Counted from the stretch's first letter, positions 26,439-35,158 are shown. The stretch is DNA of 64,000 bases from Nocardia sp. alder85J (GCF_020176955.2 NZ_JAIUCZ020000008.1:410413-474412), one strand, 5' to 3'. The notes: generated by a model from the sequence alone, not told the origin. A program made the numbers and translations.

Positions 26439-27479
26439 ATGCGGGTTGGATGGATACGCGAAAGGGTTGCCGCCGAGGCGGAGAAGGGCCGTGGGCCCGG
26501 CGGTGGAGGTGGCGGCCGGGCCCGCCGGCTCGTCCGCGGGATCGCGGTGTTCGCGCTGGCGGTCGCCCTGCCGGCGGTCCTGGCGATCGGTGGTGCGCCG
26601 GTGACGAAGGCGGCGTACAACCAGGACGGCTTCGATTTCTGGGTGGACTCCAGCATGGGGCCGATCAAGACCCGGATCTTCCGGGCCGCCGACGGCAACA
26701 CCAGCCGCGTGCTGTACGCGCTGGACGGCCTGCGCGCGCGCAACGACCTGTCGGGCTGGGAGATCGATACCGATGTCCCGCGGCTGGTCTCGCAGTACAA
26801 CATCAATATCGTGATGCCGGTGGGCGGCCAGTCCAGCTTCTACACCGACTGGGTCGCGGCCAGTAACACCAACGGCCAGGAGAAGCCGTATGCCTGGGAG
26901 ACCTTCCTGACCCAGGATCTGCCGACGGCGATGCGGGACCGGCTCGGATTCAGCCCGGTCGGCAACGCCATCATGGGATTGTCGATGGGTGGTTCCGCGG
27001 CGGTGACGATGGCGGCCTATCACCCGGACCAATTCAAGTACGCCGCCTCGTATTCGGGATATCTGAATCCGACCGGGCTGGGTATGCGGGAGGCGCTGCG
27101 CTTGGCCCTGCTGGACGCGGGCGGTTACAACATCGACGCGATGTGGGGCCTGCCCTGGGATCCGCGCTGGGAGCGCAACGATCCCACCCGCGAGGTCAAT
27201 CTGTTGCGGGCCAACGGAACCCGGCTGTGGGTCTCCTCGGGTAACGGCATGCCCGGCCCGCGCGACCAGATCAATCAGCCGATCGATGCCTTCCATCTGG
27301 TGAATGCCCAGGTGCTGGAAACAGTCGCACTCGGAAACACCCGTGCGTTCCAGGCCAGCTGGGACGGCGCCGGGCCGGGCAACGCCAGCTTCGACTACAC
27401 CCCCGTCGGCGTGCACAGTTGGCATTACTGGACGGATCAGGTCGTGAAGATGCTGCCCGATCTGAGCGAACACCTCTAG
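26439..27479 (+). CDS. antigen 85-type mycolyltransferase 2
   Basis: A 346-residue secreted mycolyltransferase. Basic N-terminus, hydrophobic signal (VFALAVALPAVLAIGG), mature domain from about residue 50. Shows YALDGLRARNDLSGWEID, VMPVGGQSSFYTDW, YAWETFLTQDL, the nucleophile Ser182 in GLSMGGS, DAGGYNIDAMWG and the catalytic-His segment VGVHSWHYW. It lacks the Ser/Gly insert of copy 1. The pre-domain FDFWVDSSMGPIKTRIFRAADGNTSRV is nearly identical to copy 1, showing recent duplication. Standalone gene flanked by a terminator upstream and an inverted-repeat region downstream. Confidence 0.93.
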   Translation: MRVGWIRERVAAEAEKGRGPGGGGGGRARRLVRGIAVFALAVALPAVLAIGGAPVTKAAYNQDGFDFWVDSSMGPIKTRIFRAADGNTSRVLYALDGLRARNDLSGWEIDTDVPRLVSQYNINIVMPVGGQSSFYTDWVAASNTNGQEKPYAWETFLTQDLPTAMRDRLGFSPVGNAIMGLSMGGSAAVTMAAYHPDQFKYAASYSGYLNPTGLGMREALRLALLDAGGYNIDAMWGLPWDPRWERNDPTREVNLLRANGTRLWVSSGNGMPGPRDQINQPIDAFHLVNAQVLETVALGNTRAFQASWDGAGPGNASFDYTPVGVHSWHYWTDQVVKMLPDLSEHL

Positions 27480-27842
27480 TATTCGCAGTGGGACACAACG
27501 GACAACCAGCAGTGCGACGCGCGGCGTGCCGAGTCATCACAGCGCCGCATCCCGCCGCCTGCTGGTTGTCCGCAAGTGGACAACCGAACGTGAAAAACGG
27601 GGTCGATGTAGAGGTTTCGACAACGCGACATCAACGGGCGGACGCGGTAGGGTCACTACACGATTACGAAAGGCGCACGGGCGGATTTCGGTCAGGCGGT
27701 TGATACCGTCTTGCTAACGATTGGACGGTCGAATATCGTCCAGCAAGCGCAAGTGTGACCAGTTCGTAGGTGGCAGCCGAGCTACTGCGCTAGCGGCAGC
27801 GACTACAACAGCAGACACAGCAGAAGAAAGAGAGCAGTATCC
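27480..27842. promoter_or_regulatory. intergenic region between mycolyltransferases 2 and 3, with an inverted-repeat array
   Basis: 363 bp without a gene. A perfect 14-bp inverted repeat, CGGACAACCAGCAG at 27499-27512 and its complement at 27559-27572, could fold as a large hairpin or terminator. The octamer GGACAACC occurs at 27500-27507, inverted at 27564-27571, and again at 27578-27585, so TTGTCC-N6-GGACAA is also an operator-like site. A second small inverted repeat, TGGACG/CGTCCA, is at 27722-27742. GAAAGAGAG lies before the next ATG. Confidence 0.5.
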
Positions 27843-28904
27843 ATGCGTTTCGGCAGGTCCGCCGCGCCGGCTACGGATTCGGCGCTCGCGACTGAGAGTC
27901 TCCGGTCGCGTCGGCGAGAATCTCGGTCCGGTTGGCGCACACGACTTCTCGCTGTGGGGGCCGCAGCTGTGGCAGTTCCGCTCGCGGCCGCGGCGGCGAC
28001 TCCGGCGGTCGCGCTCGCGAGCCCGGTGGTCAGCCCGGTGCACCGCACTCCGGCCGGCGGCTACGACGAGCTGATGGTTCCGTCCGACATGGGCCCGGTC
28101 AAGGTTCAGGTGCAGTGGGCCAAGAACGGCGGCAGCTCGGCGCTGCTGCTGCTCGACGGCCTGCGCGCCCGCGACGACAAGAACGCCTGGTCCTTCGAGA
28201 CCAACGCGCAGGACCAGTTCGCCAACGACGATGTCACCCTGGTGATGCCGGTCGGCGGTCAGTCCAGCTGGTACGCCGACTGGGCCTCGCCGAGCAACAC
28301 CAACGGCCAGAAGTTCACCTACAAGTGGGAGACGTTCCTGACCCAGGAACTGCCCGCTTACCTGGCCGGCAACTACGGCGTCTCGAAGAACAACTGGGCG
28401 GTCGCCGGTCTGTCGATGAGCGGCCCGGCCGCGCTGCGGCTGGCCGCCTTCCACCGCGACCAGTTCAAGTACGTGGCCTCGTTCTCCGGCCCGCTGAACT
28501 GGAACGCGCCCGGTATGCGCGAGGCCATCCGGGTGATGATGCTCGACGCCGGCCGCTTCAACTGCGACGCGCTGGCCGCGCCGTGGAGCCCGCAGTGGCT
28601 GAAGATGGACCCGATGGTGTTCGCCCCGCAGCTGCGCGGCCTGCCCATGTTCCTCTCGGCCGCCAGCGGTCTGCCGGGTCAGTACGACCACCCGACCAAT
28701 GCCGTCGGTGTGTTCAACACCGGTGACGCGATGGGCATCGAGGCCATCACGATGGTCAGCACCCGGGCCTTCCAGGCGCGGTTGAACTCGCTGCACATTC
28801 CGGCCAGCTACGATTTCCCGGCCGCCGGCACCCACTCCTGGCTGTACTGGCAGGACGAGCTGGGCAAGGCCCGCCCGGGCATTCTGGCGGCGCTCGGCGC
28901 ATAA
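27843..28904 (+). CDS. antigen 85-type mycolyltransferase 3
   Basis: A 353-residue secreted mycolyltransferase. Long basic N-region (SLRSRRRESRSGWRTR), hydrophobic core LLAVGAAAVAVPLAAAAA. Then LLLDGLRARDDKNAWSFET, LVMPVGGQSSWYADW, YKWETFLTQELPAYL, nucleophile Ser191 in GLSMSGPAAL, and AGTHSWLYW for the catalytic His. SMSGPA replaces the SMGGSA of copies 1, 2 and differs again from SMAASS of mycobacterial Ag85. It follows its own intergenic region and ends at a strong terminator, so it is likely monocistronic and possibly highly expressed. Confidence 0.93.
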   Translation: MRFGRSAAPATDSALATESLRSRRRESRSGWRTRLLAVGAAAVAVPLAAAAATPAVALASPVVSPVHRTPAGGYDELMVPSDMGPVKVQVQWAKNGGSSALLLLDGLRARDDKNAWSFETNAQDQFANDDVTLVMPVGGQSSWYADWASPSNTNGQKFTYKWETFLTQELPAYLAGNYGVSKNNWAVAGLSMSGPAALRLAAFHRDQFKYVASFSGPLNWNAPGMREAIRVMMLDAGRFNCDALAAPWSPQWLKMDPMVFAPQLRGLPMFLSAASGLPGQYDHPTNAVGVFNTGDAMGIEAITMVSTRAFQARLNSLHIPASYDFPAAGTHSWLYWQDELGKARPGILAALGA

Positions 28905-28925
28905 ACCGCCATACGGACGAATTCC

Positions 28926-28965
28926 ACACTGCCCCCGGCGTACTCGCCGGGGGCAGTGTCGTTTT
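28926..28965 (+). terminator. intrinsic terminator after mycolyltransferase 3
   Basis: A perfect 15-bp stem (ACACTGCCCCCGGCG at 28926-28940, complement at 28945-28959), loop TACT, then CGTTTTCC. It separates copy 3 from copy 4. Confidence 0.88.
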
Positions 28966-29145
28966 CCACCCGGCAGCACCGGCAGTCGGAACAGTCGATC
29001 GGAACAGTTATTTCCGGGCATTGTGGTGAAATGTCCGGGAACTGTTCGAAATCAATTCTCGTACTCCGCGCGTCGCGCATGGTTACCCATCGGCATCCCG
29101 GTAGAAACAAGTGCTGTGGCAGCAGTACGAATCGGTGCAGGGGGG

Positions 29146-30969
29146 ATGTTCCGTGGCGCTCGACGGGGCGCGGCGCTGGCCGCCGCCGCAGTGCTACCAC
29201 TGACCGCCGGCCCGGCCGCGGCGCCCGCGGTCGCGCAGCAGTCCGCGATACCCGCTCCGGCCGCCGTCGTGCAGCAGGTCATCTGGCTGACCGACCGCCG
29301 GGCCGCGCTGTGGATCAATTCGCCCGCGATGGGCGCGCCGGTGCAGGTGCAACTGCTGCTCGCCCGGGACTGGAACACCCACCCGGAGGCCCGCTTCCCG
29401 GTGATGTACCTGCTCGACGGGCTGCGCGCCACCGACGACGAGAGCGGCTGGACCAAACAGGCCGGGGCGCCGGATTTCTTCGCCGACAAGAACGTCACGG
29501 TGGTGCTGCCGGTCGGCGGCGAGTCCAGCTTCTACTCCGACTGGCAGCAACCGGACAACGGCCACAACTACAAGTGGGAGACGTTCCTCACCAAGGAGTT
29601 GCCGCCGTTGCTGGAGGGCCAGTGGCGGGCCACGGATGTGCGCGGCGTGGAAGGTATTTCGATGGGCGGTACGGCCGCCATGTTCCTGGCCGGGCGCAAT
29701 CCGGGCTGGGTGCGGTTCGCCTCCTCCTACTCCGGCTACCTGACCACCACCACCCTCGGTATGCCGCAGGCGATCACCTTCGCCATGCGCGACGCCGGCG
29801 GCTACGACTCCAACCTCATGTGGGGTCCGCCCACCGACGACGAATGGGCCGCCCACGATCCGTACAACCTGGCGGACAAGCTGAAGGGCACCAGCCTCTA
29901 CGTCTCCGCGGGCAGCGGCACCACCGGCAACTACGACAGCCCGTCCGACATTCCGCTGGTCAGCACGAATTACACCGGGATGGGGCTGGAAATACTGTCC
30001 CGGCTGACCAGTCAGAATTTCATCGCCAAACTGGGCCAGTTGCAGATTCCGGTCACGGTGGAATACCGCGAGTCCGGCACCCACTCCTGGCCGTACTGGG
30101 ATTTCGAGATGCGGCAGTCCTGGCCGCAGGCGGCGGCCGCGCTGGGCGTGCCGGACGACCGGCCGGACTGCGGCGTCGGCGGCGACATCGCCGCGGTGGC
30201 GCAGTCGACCGGCTGGCTCGGCGACTGCGTCACCGGGGAGTACCCGGTGACCGGCGGGGTGGCGCAGGACTTCCACGGCGGCCGGGTGGTCTGGTCGCCG
30301 ATCACCGGCGCGCATCCGGTGGGCGGCATGATCGGCGGCATCTACGAGGGCACGGTCGGGCCGGGCGGCCCGCTGGGCCTGCCCACCGGCGAGGAGGTCG
30401 CGCTGCCCGACGGCGTGGGCCGGATGCAGGCCTTCCGCGGCGGCACCGTCTACTGGAGCCCGCGCACCGGCGCCCAGGCGGTCCGCGGGGCCATTCTGGA
30501 GGCGTGGGGCCGCGAGGGCTACGAACGTGGCCCGGCGGGCTATCCGACCGGCCCGGAGGCGCGCACACCCACCCGGGACGGCGTTGTGCAGGGCTTCGAG
30601 AACGGCCCGATCTTCTTCAGCGAGAAGTCCGGCGCGCACCGGGTGCAGGGGCTGGTGCTCGGCAAGTACGCGCAGCTGAGTTTCGAGGGCGGCCCGCTGG
30701 GGTTCCCGGTGGCCGGCGAGGAGCCGCTCAAGGACGCCGGCCGGTTCAGCCGGTTCGAGGGCGGCAACATCTACTGGAGTCCGCTGTCGGGCGCGTGGGC
30801 GGTGCGCAACGGCCCGATCATGGAGGCGTGGGGCCAGCAGGGTTTCGAGAACGGCAGGCTGGGCTATCCGATCAGTGACGAATTCCCGGTGCCCGGCGGC
30901 ACCCAGCAGAACTTCCAGACCGGGTTCATCCTCGTGCACGACGGCAAGGCCGAGGTCCACGGCGTCTGA
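29146..30969 (+). CDS. antigen 85-type mycolyltransferase 4 with C-terminal LGFP repeats (PS1-like)
   Basis: About 607 residues. Signal RRGAALAAAAVLPLTAGPAAAPAVA, then a mycolyltransferase domain to about residue 340: YLLDGLRATDDESGW, VVLPVGGESSFYSDW, YKWETFLTKELP, nucleophile Ser172 in GISMGGT, ESGTHSWPYW. The C-terminal 260 residues hold at least four LGFP repeats (GPLGLPTGEE, GPAGYPTGPE, GPLGFPVAGEE, GRLGYPISDE), each with a YWSP-like strand. Corynebacterial PS1/Csp1 has the same architecture; the repeats are thought to anchor it in the arabinogalactan layer. The start is uncertain: the frame opens at GTG 29023, GTG 29116 is possible, and ATG 29146 follows GGGGGG with no spacer. Confidence 0.9.
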   Translation: MFRGARRGAALAAAAVLPLTAGPAAAPAVAQQSAIPAPAAVVQQVIWLTDRRAALWINSPAMGAPVQVQLLLARDWNTHPEARFPVMYLLDGLRATDDESGWTKQAGAPDFFADKNVTVVLPVGGESSFYSDWQQPDNGHNYKWETFLTKELPPLLEGQWRATDVRGVEGISMGGTAAMFLAGRNPGWVRFASSYSGYLTTTTLGMPQAITFAMRDAGGYDSNLMWGPPTDDEWAAHDPYNLADKLKGTSLYVSAGSGTTGNYDSPSDIPLVSTNYTGMGLEILSRLTSQNFIAKLGQLQIPVTVEYRESGTHSWPYWDFEMRQSWPQAAAALGVPDDRPDCGVGGDIAAVAQSTGWLGDCVTGEYPVTGGVAQDFHGGRVVWSPITGAHPVGGMIGGIYEGTVGPGGPLGLPTGEEVALPDGVGRMQAFRGGTVYWSPRTGAQAVRGAILEAWGREGYERGPAGYPTGPEARTPTRDGVVQGFENGPIFFSEKSGAHRVQGLVLGKYAQLSFEGGPLGFPVAGEEPLKDAGRFSRFEGGNIYWSPLSGAWAVRNGPIMEAWGQQGFENGRLGYPISDEFPVPGGTQQNFQTGFILVHDGKAEVHGV

Positions 30970-31112
30970 CACGTTGCTCTCCGGCGGCGTCGGGGCGTGG
31001 ATCCCGGTCTGAGAACTGCATGAGGTTCACCCTTGCCGGGCCCCGGCCGTGCGGGTTGCCGTTAGCCTGGGTGGCGACCTACCCACCGAAAACAGATCGA
31101 GGAACCGTATTC

Positions 31113-31637
31113 ATGCTCCGGATTCGTGGTAAGGCAACCGCGGCGGGCGCCGCCCTGGCGCTGGCACCCGTGCTCTTCCTCACCGCCTGCGGTCACAACG
31201 ACTCGACCGCCTCGAGCACGCCGACGCTGAAGACCTCGACCACGACCGCCGCACTACCCTCGGCCACCACGGCCGCCGGACAGCCCTCCACCGAGGCGCC
31301 GGCACCGCAGGCGCCCGCGCCGACCACCACGTCGGTCGTGCCGGAGCGGCCGCAGCCGGCCCAGCCGACCACCGATGCTCCGCTCGCCGGTAAGGATCAG
31401 GGCTTCCTGGACGAGCTGAACAAGCGCGGGGTGCATCCGTCCAGTCCGGACATCGCCCTCACCACGGCCCAGTACATCTGCCAGAGCAAGGCCGCGGGCG
31501 CCTCCGACCAGGAGCTGTCCACCTACGTCAACGCCATGGCCGGTTCCGACCCGTCCTTCGACGCGCAGAAGATGCCGGTCGAGCAGGCCGGGAAGATCTA
31601 CATCGACGTCGCGACCGCGACCTACTGCGACAAGTGA
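31113..31637 (+). CDS. DUF732 lipoprotein
   Basis: A 174-residue exported lipoprotein. Lipobox LTAC with Cys26 (after LALAPVLFLTA), then a Thr/Pro/Ala-rich linker of about 70 residues. A small C-terminal DUF732 domain follows: DQGFLDELNKRGV ... ALTTAQYICQSKAAGASDQELSTYV ... FIDVATATYC-like end (IYIDVATATYCDK), with the two domain Cys residues that normally pair. ATG 31113 has GAGGAA about 8 nt upstream; the earlier in-frame ATG (31020) is rejected. The next gene starts within its stop codon (GTGA), so it is coupled to the essential cutinase-like enzyme. Function unknown. Confidence 0.86.
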   Translation: MLRIRGKATAAGAALALAPVLFLTACGHNDSTASSTPTLKTSTTTAALPSATTAAGQPSTEAPAPQAPAPTTTSVVPERPQPAQPTTDAPLAGKDQGFLDELNKRGVHPSSPDIALTTAQYICQSKAAGASDQELSTYVNAMAGSDPSFDAQKMPVEQAGKIYIDVATATYCDK

Positions 31638-32632
31638 ACGCGCGTCGTCCGGGCTATCCGCCACCGCGCCGGGGACCGGGTGCGCGGCGGCGGGGCATCG
31701 GCTGCCTGATCCCGGTGGCGGTCCTGGTGCTGATCGTCGTCGTGGCGCTGCTGCTGTGGTACCTGCTGGCCGGTCGGCTGCGGCAGCCCGGCCCGACTCC
31801 GCCGGGGCCCGGACGGCCCACCAGCCAGCCCGCCACCTGCCCGGACGTGCAGTTGCTGTCGATTCCGGGCACCTGGGAGTCCCGCAGCGACGACGATCCG
31901 CGCAATCCGGCGGCCAATCCGCTGGCGCTGCTGCTCAACGTCACCAAGCCGGTGCGGGACCAGTTCCCGCAGAGCCGGGTGGACGTGTACACGGTGCCGT
32001 ACGTGGCCCAGTTCTCGAATCCGGTCGCGGTGCCCCCGGATGGGCAGCAGTCCTACAACAACAGCCGTTCCGAGGGCGCCCAGCGGGCCCAGGACGAGCT
32101 GGTGCAGATGAATCGGACCTGCCCGCTGACCAGCTATGTGATCGTCGGGTTCTCGCAGGGCGCGGTGATCGCCGGTGACCTCGCCGCCTCGATCGGCGCG
32201 GATCGCGGGCCGGTACCCGCCGACCTGGTGCGGGGCGTGATGCTGATCGCCGACGGCCGTCGCACCGCCGGGCCGGGACAGGCGACCGAGGTCGGCGCCA
32301 CACCGCCCGGGGTGGGTGCGGAGGTGGCGCTGAAGGGTCTCAACGTGCCGGGCATCACCATGACCGGGCCGCGCGCCGGCTTCGGCGCGATCGCGGACCG
32401 CACCTTCACCGTCTGTGCCCCGGGTGATCTGATCTGCGCCGCGCCGCAGCAGGCGCTGACGCCGCTGAACCTGATCCCGAGTGTGCTGACCCTGGCGCGG
32501 GCCAACGGCAATCCGGTGCACGCGATGTACAACACGTTCGTGGTGGACGACAAGGGCACCACCACAACCCAGTGGACGACCCTGTGGGCGGAGGGCCTGA
32601 TCAACGACGCTCCCCATCCGGCGCATTCGTGA
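31634..32632 (+). CDS. cutinase-family membrane-anchored phospholipase/thioesterase (Rv3802c-like)
   Basis: A 332-residue protein. Basic N-terminus, one transmembrane helix (IPVAVLVLIVVVALLLWYLLAG), Pro-rich linker, then a cutinase-like alpha/beta hydrolase facing outward. The nucleophile is Ser174 in GFSQGAV; the Asp and His are likely in CAPGDLIC and GNPVHAMY. In mycobacteria Rv3802c is essential, lies directly between the antigen 85 genes and fadD32, and affects mycolate composition of the envelope. Same position and architecture here support orthology. The GTG start overlaps the DUF732 stop. Confidence 0.92.
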   Translation: MNARRPGYPPPRRGPGARRRGIGCLIPVAVLVLIVVVALLLWYLLAGRLRQPGPTPPGPGRPTSQPATCPDVQLLSIPGTWESRSDDDPRNPAANPLALLLNVTKPVRDQFPQSRVDVYTVPYVAQFSNPVAVPPDGQQSYNNSRSEGAQRAQDELVQMNRTCPLTSYVIVGFSQGAVIAGDLAASIGADRGPVPADLVRGVMLIADGRRTAGPGQATEVGATPPGVGAEVALKGLNVPGITMTGPRAGFGAIADRTFTVCAPGDLICAAPQQALTPLNLIPSVLTLARANGNPVHAMYNTFVVDDKGTTTTQWTTLWAEGLINDAPHPAHS

Positions 32633-32762
32633 CGCTCCGGCGGGCCATTCCGGATGCTCCGCAGGCTCCGCATCGGGCGGATTCACGATGCTCCGCGGGC
32701 CCATATTTCGTGACGCATCGCAACCCCGGCGGCGGCCACTCTCGTGATGCTCCATAGGCCGC
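32625..32762 (+). repeat. degenerate ~22-bp repeats at the 3' end of the cutinase-like gene
   Basis: The motif ATTCGTGACGCTCCGGCGGG, which spans the stop codon, recurs in decayed form. Copies start at about 32625, 32647 (ATTCCGGATGCTCCGC), 32681 (ATTCACGATGCTCCGCGGG), 32705 (TTTCGTGACGCATCGC) and 32738 (ACTCTCGTGATGCTCC). Spacing is irregular (22-34 bp). Confidence 0.45.
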
Positions 32763-33199
32763 CCTCCTGATCCGGTCCCGCGGCCGTTCCGGTGGTAAAT
32801 TCCTCCACCACACCAGGGCAAACCGTAGGTGGATCCGAGACGAGGAGGCAGCCGGTGGTCGCTTCGCCGACAGCGAGCTGAGCTGGAACGCATCCGGCTC
32901 GTTTGTGTCCGTGGGCACATTCGCGCCGGGTCGATGCCGTCACACCGGTGACCCCTGTTGTTTTCGGAGCCGTGATCAGGAGATGATTGCACTCTCGGGA
33001 GACTCCTCCCGTCGCTGCTCTGTAACATAACCCTGGCTCGAGTACATCAAGCCGATCGGTGGTCACCCGCGCAGACCGCCACAAATAACCGCAGGCAGGC
33101 TCGGAGGTACCACTCGAGCGCCCGCAGGCATGGACAGTCGGGGCCTCACAGGCAACAGCGGCGACGACGCCGTGCTGCGTGTGCCTCGGAGGAGAAGGA
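32633..33199 (+). promoter_or_regulatory. 567-bp leader/intergenic region upstream of fadD32
   Basis: No supportable gene. The first 130 bp carry degenerate repeats of the 3' end of the preceding gene. Lower-GC stretches around 32985-33050 (GATTGCACTC, TGTAACATAACC, ACAAATAACC) are the best promoter candidates for the fadD32-pks13-accD4 operon, but no clear -35/-10 pair with normal spacing was seen. GGGAGACTCCTCCC near 32997 is a small inverted repeat. The region ends with GGAGGAGAAGG before the fadD32 ATG. Confidence 0.45.
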
Positions 33200-35116
33200 A
33201 TGACGGACGAGACTTTCGACGACTACCTGGACGAAACCGGGAACATCGCAATTCCCGAGGGCCGTACCCTGGTCGATTACGTCGAGAAGCACACCCGCAA
33301 CGATGCGAATGATCTTGCTTATCGATACATCGACTACTCACGTGAGCGCGACGGTGAGTACCAGGATCTGACCTGGAAGCAGTTCGGCGTCCGGCTGCGC
33401 GCGGTGGCCGCCCGGCTCCAGCAGGTCACCAAACCCGGCGACCGGGTCGCGGTGCTGGCTCCGCAGGGTCTGGACTATGTGATCTCCTTCTTCGCCGCCA
33501 TCTACGCCGGCTGCATCTCGGTGCCGCTGTTCGACCCGGACGAGCCCGGTCACACCGATCGGCTGCATGCCGTACTCGGCGACAGCAAGCCGTCCGCCAT
33601 CCTGACGGCGAGTTCGTCGGCGGCCGGAGTGCGGCAGTTGTTCCGCTCGCTGCCCGCCCCGCAGCGGCCCCGGATCATCGCCGTCGATGCGGTGCCCGAC
33701 ACGCTCGGCGAGTCCTGGGTACGCCCCGACATCAAGGTCGACGATATCGCCTACCTGCAGTACACCTCGGGATCGACACGCGTTCCAGCCGGCGTCGAGA
33801 TCACCCACCGGGCGGTCGGCACCAACGTGTTGCAGATGGTGCACGCGCTGGACCTCAACGAGAATTCGCGCGGCGTCACCTGGCTGCCGCTGTTCCACGA
33901 CATGGGCCTGCTCTGCGTGATCGTGCCCGCGATCGGCGGCAAGTACATCACCATCATGTCGCCGAGCGCGTTCGTCCGGCGGCCCTACCGCTGGATCCAC
34001 GAGCTGGCCGCGGTCTCCGACGGCGCCGGCACCTTCGCCGCCGCGCCGAACTTCGCCTTCGAGCACGCCGCCGCCCGCGGCCTGCCCCGCAACGGCGAAT
34101 CGCTGGACCTGTCGAACGTCATCGGCCTGATCAACGGCTCCGAGCCGGTCACCGTCAGCTCGATGAAGAAGTTCAACGAGGCGTTCGCGCCGTACGGCCT
34201 GCCGAAGACGGCGATCAAGCCGTGCTACGGCATGGCGGAGGCCACGCTGTTCGTCTCGGCCACCCGGCACGAGGACGAGGCCAAGGTCATCTACGTCGAC
34301 CGCACCGAGCTCAACGCCGGTCGGGTGGTCCGGGTCGAGCAGGGCGCGCCGAATTCGATCGCCCAGGTCAGCTGCGGCTACGTGGGTGTGTCGCAGTGGG
34401 CGGCCATCGTCGACGCGGAGTCGATCGAGGATCCGACCGGCGCCCGCGAGCTGGCCGAGGGCGAGGTCGGCGAGATCTGGTTGCACGGCAACAACATCGG
34501 CATCGGGTACTGGGGGCGCGACGAGGAGACCCGCAAGACCTTCGGCAACCTGCTGCCGAACCGGCTGACGATCGGCAGCAAGGCCACCGGCACCCCCGCC
34601 GACGGCATCTGGCTGCGCACCGGTGACTACGGCGTCTACGTCGACGGCGAGCTGTACATCACCGGCCGGGTCAAGGATCTGGTGATCGTCGACGGCCGCA
34701 ACCACTACCCCCAGGATCTGGAGTACTCGGCCCAGGAGTCGAGCAAGGCGCTGCGGCCGGGCTTCATCGCGGCCTTCTCGGTTCCGGCCAATCAGCTGCC
34801 GGCCGAGGTGTTCGGGCCGGACACCGGATTGCAGTTCGACGCGGACGACTCGTCCGAGGAGCTGGTGGTGGTGGCCGAGCGCGGCCCCGGCGCCGGCAAG
34901 GCCGATCCGGAGCCGATCGCGGACGCGGTCCGCGCGGCGATCTCGCAGCGTCACGGCGTGACGGCGCGCGACATCCTGCTGGTGCCCGCGGGTTCGATCC
35001 CGCGCACCTCCAGCGGCAAGATCGCCCGCCGCGCCTGCAAGGCGGCCTATCTCGAGGGCACGCTGCGCGGCGGTTACACCCAGCAGGCCTTCCCCGATGC
35101 ACCGGATGAGGACTGA
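33200..35116 (+). CDS. fadD32: long-chain fatty acyl-AMP ligase FadD32
   Basis: A 638-residue adenylate-forming enzyme. It activates the meromycolic acid as acyl-AMP and loads it on the N-terminal ACP of Pks13. Motifs: YLQYTSGSTRVPAGVEIT (P-loop), AAPNFAFEHAAARGL, PCYGMAEATLFVS, WLRTGDYG, GRVKDLVIVDGRNHYPQDLE and the C-terminal IPRTSSGKIARRA with the catalytic Lys. The FAAL-specific insertion lies after the GDYG region. A GTG at 33179 is in frame, but ATG 33200 follows GGAGAAGG. It is the first gene of the fadD32-pks13-accD4 unit. Confidence 0.96.
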   Translation: MTDETFDDYLDETGNIAIPEGRTLVDYVEKHTRNDANDLAYRYIDYSRERDGEYQDLTWKQFGVRLRAVAARLQQVTKPGDRVAVLAPQGLDYVISFFAAIYAGCISVPLFDPDEPGHTDRLHAVLGDSKPSAILTASSSAAGVRQLFRSLPAPQRPRIIAVDAVPDTLGESWVRPDIKVDDIAYLQYTSGSTRVPAGVEITHRAVGTNVLQMVHALDLNENSRGVTWLPLFHDMGLLCVIVPAIGGKYITIMSPSAFVRRPYRWIHELAAVSDGAGTFAAAPNFAFEHAAARGLPRNGESLDLSNVIGLINGSEPVTVSSMKKFNEAFAPYGLPKTAIKPCYGMAEATLFVSATRHEDEAKVIYVDRTELNAGRVVRVEQGAPNSIAQVSCGYVGVSQWAAIVDAESIEDPTGARELAEGEVGEIWLHGNNIGIGYWGRDEETRKTFGNLLPNRLTIGSKATGTPADGIWLRTGDYGVYVDGELYITGRVKDLVIVDGRNHYPQDLEYSAQESSKALRPGFIAAFSVPANQLPAEVFGPDTGLQFDADDSSEELVVVAERGPGAGKADPEPIADAVRAAISQRHGVTARDILLVPAGSIPRTSSGKIARRACKAAYLEGTLRGGYTQQAFPDAPDED

Positions 35117-35131
35117 CCCGAATTCCCACGG

Positions 35132-35158
35132 TCCCGGCGGCAGCTTCTGCCGCCGGGG
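35132..35158 (+). terminator. hairpin between fadD32 and pks13
   Basis: An 11-bp perfect stem (CCCGGCGGCAG at 35133-35143, complement 35147-35157) with a CTT loop and a flanking wobble pair. No T tract follows, so it may be an attenuator or mRNA-stability element rather than a full stop; the three genes are normally co-transcribed. Confidence 0.45.
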
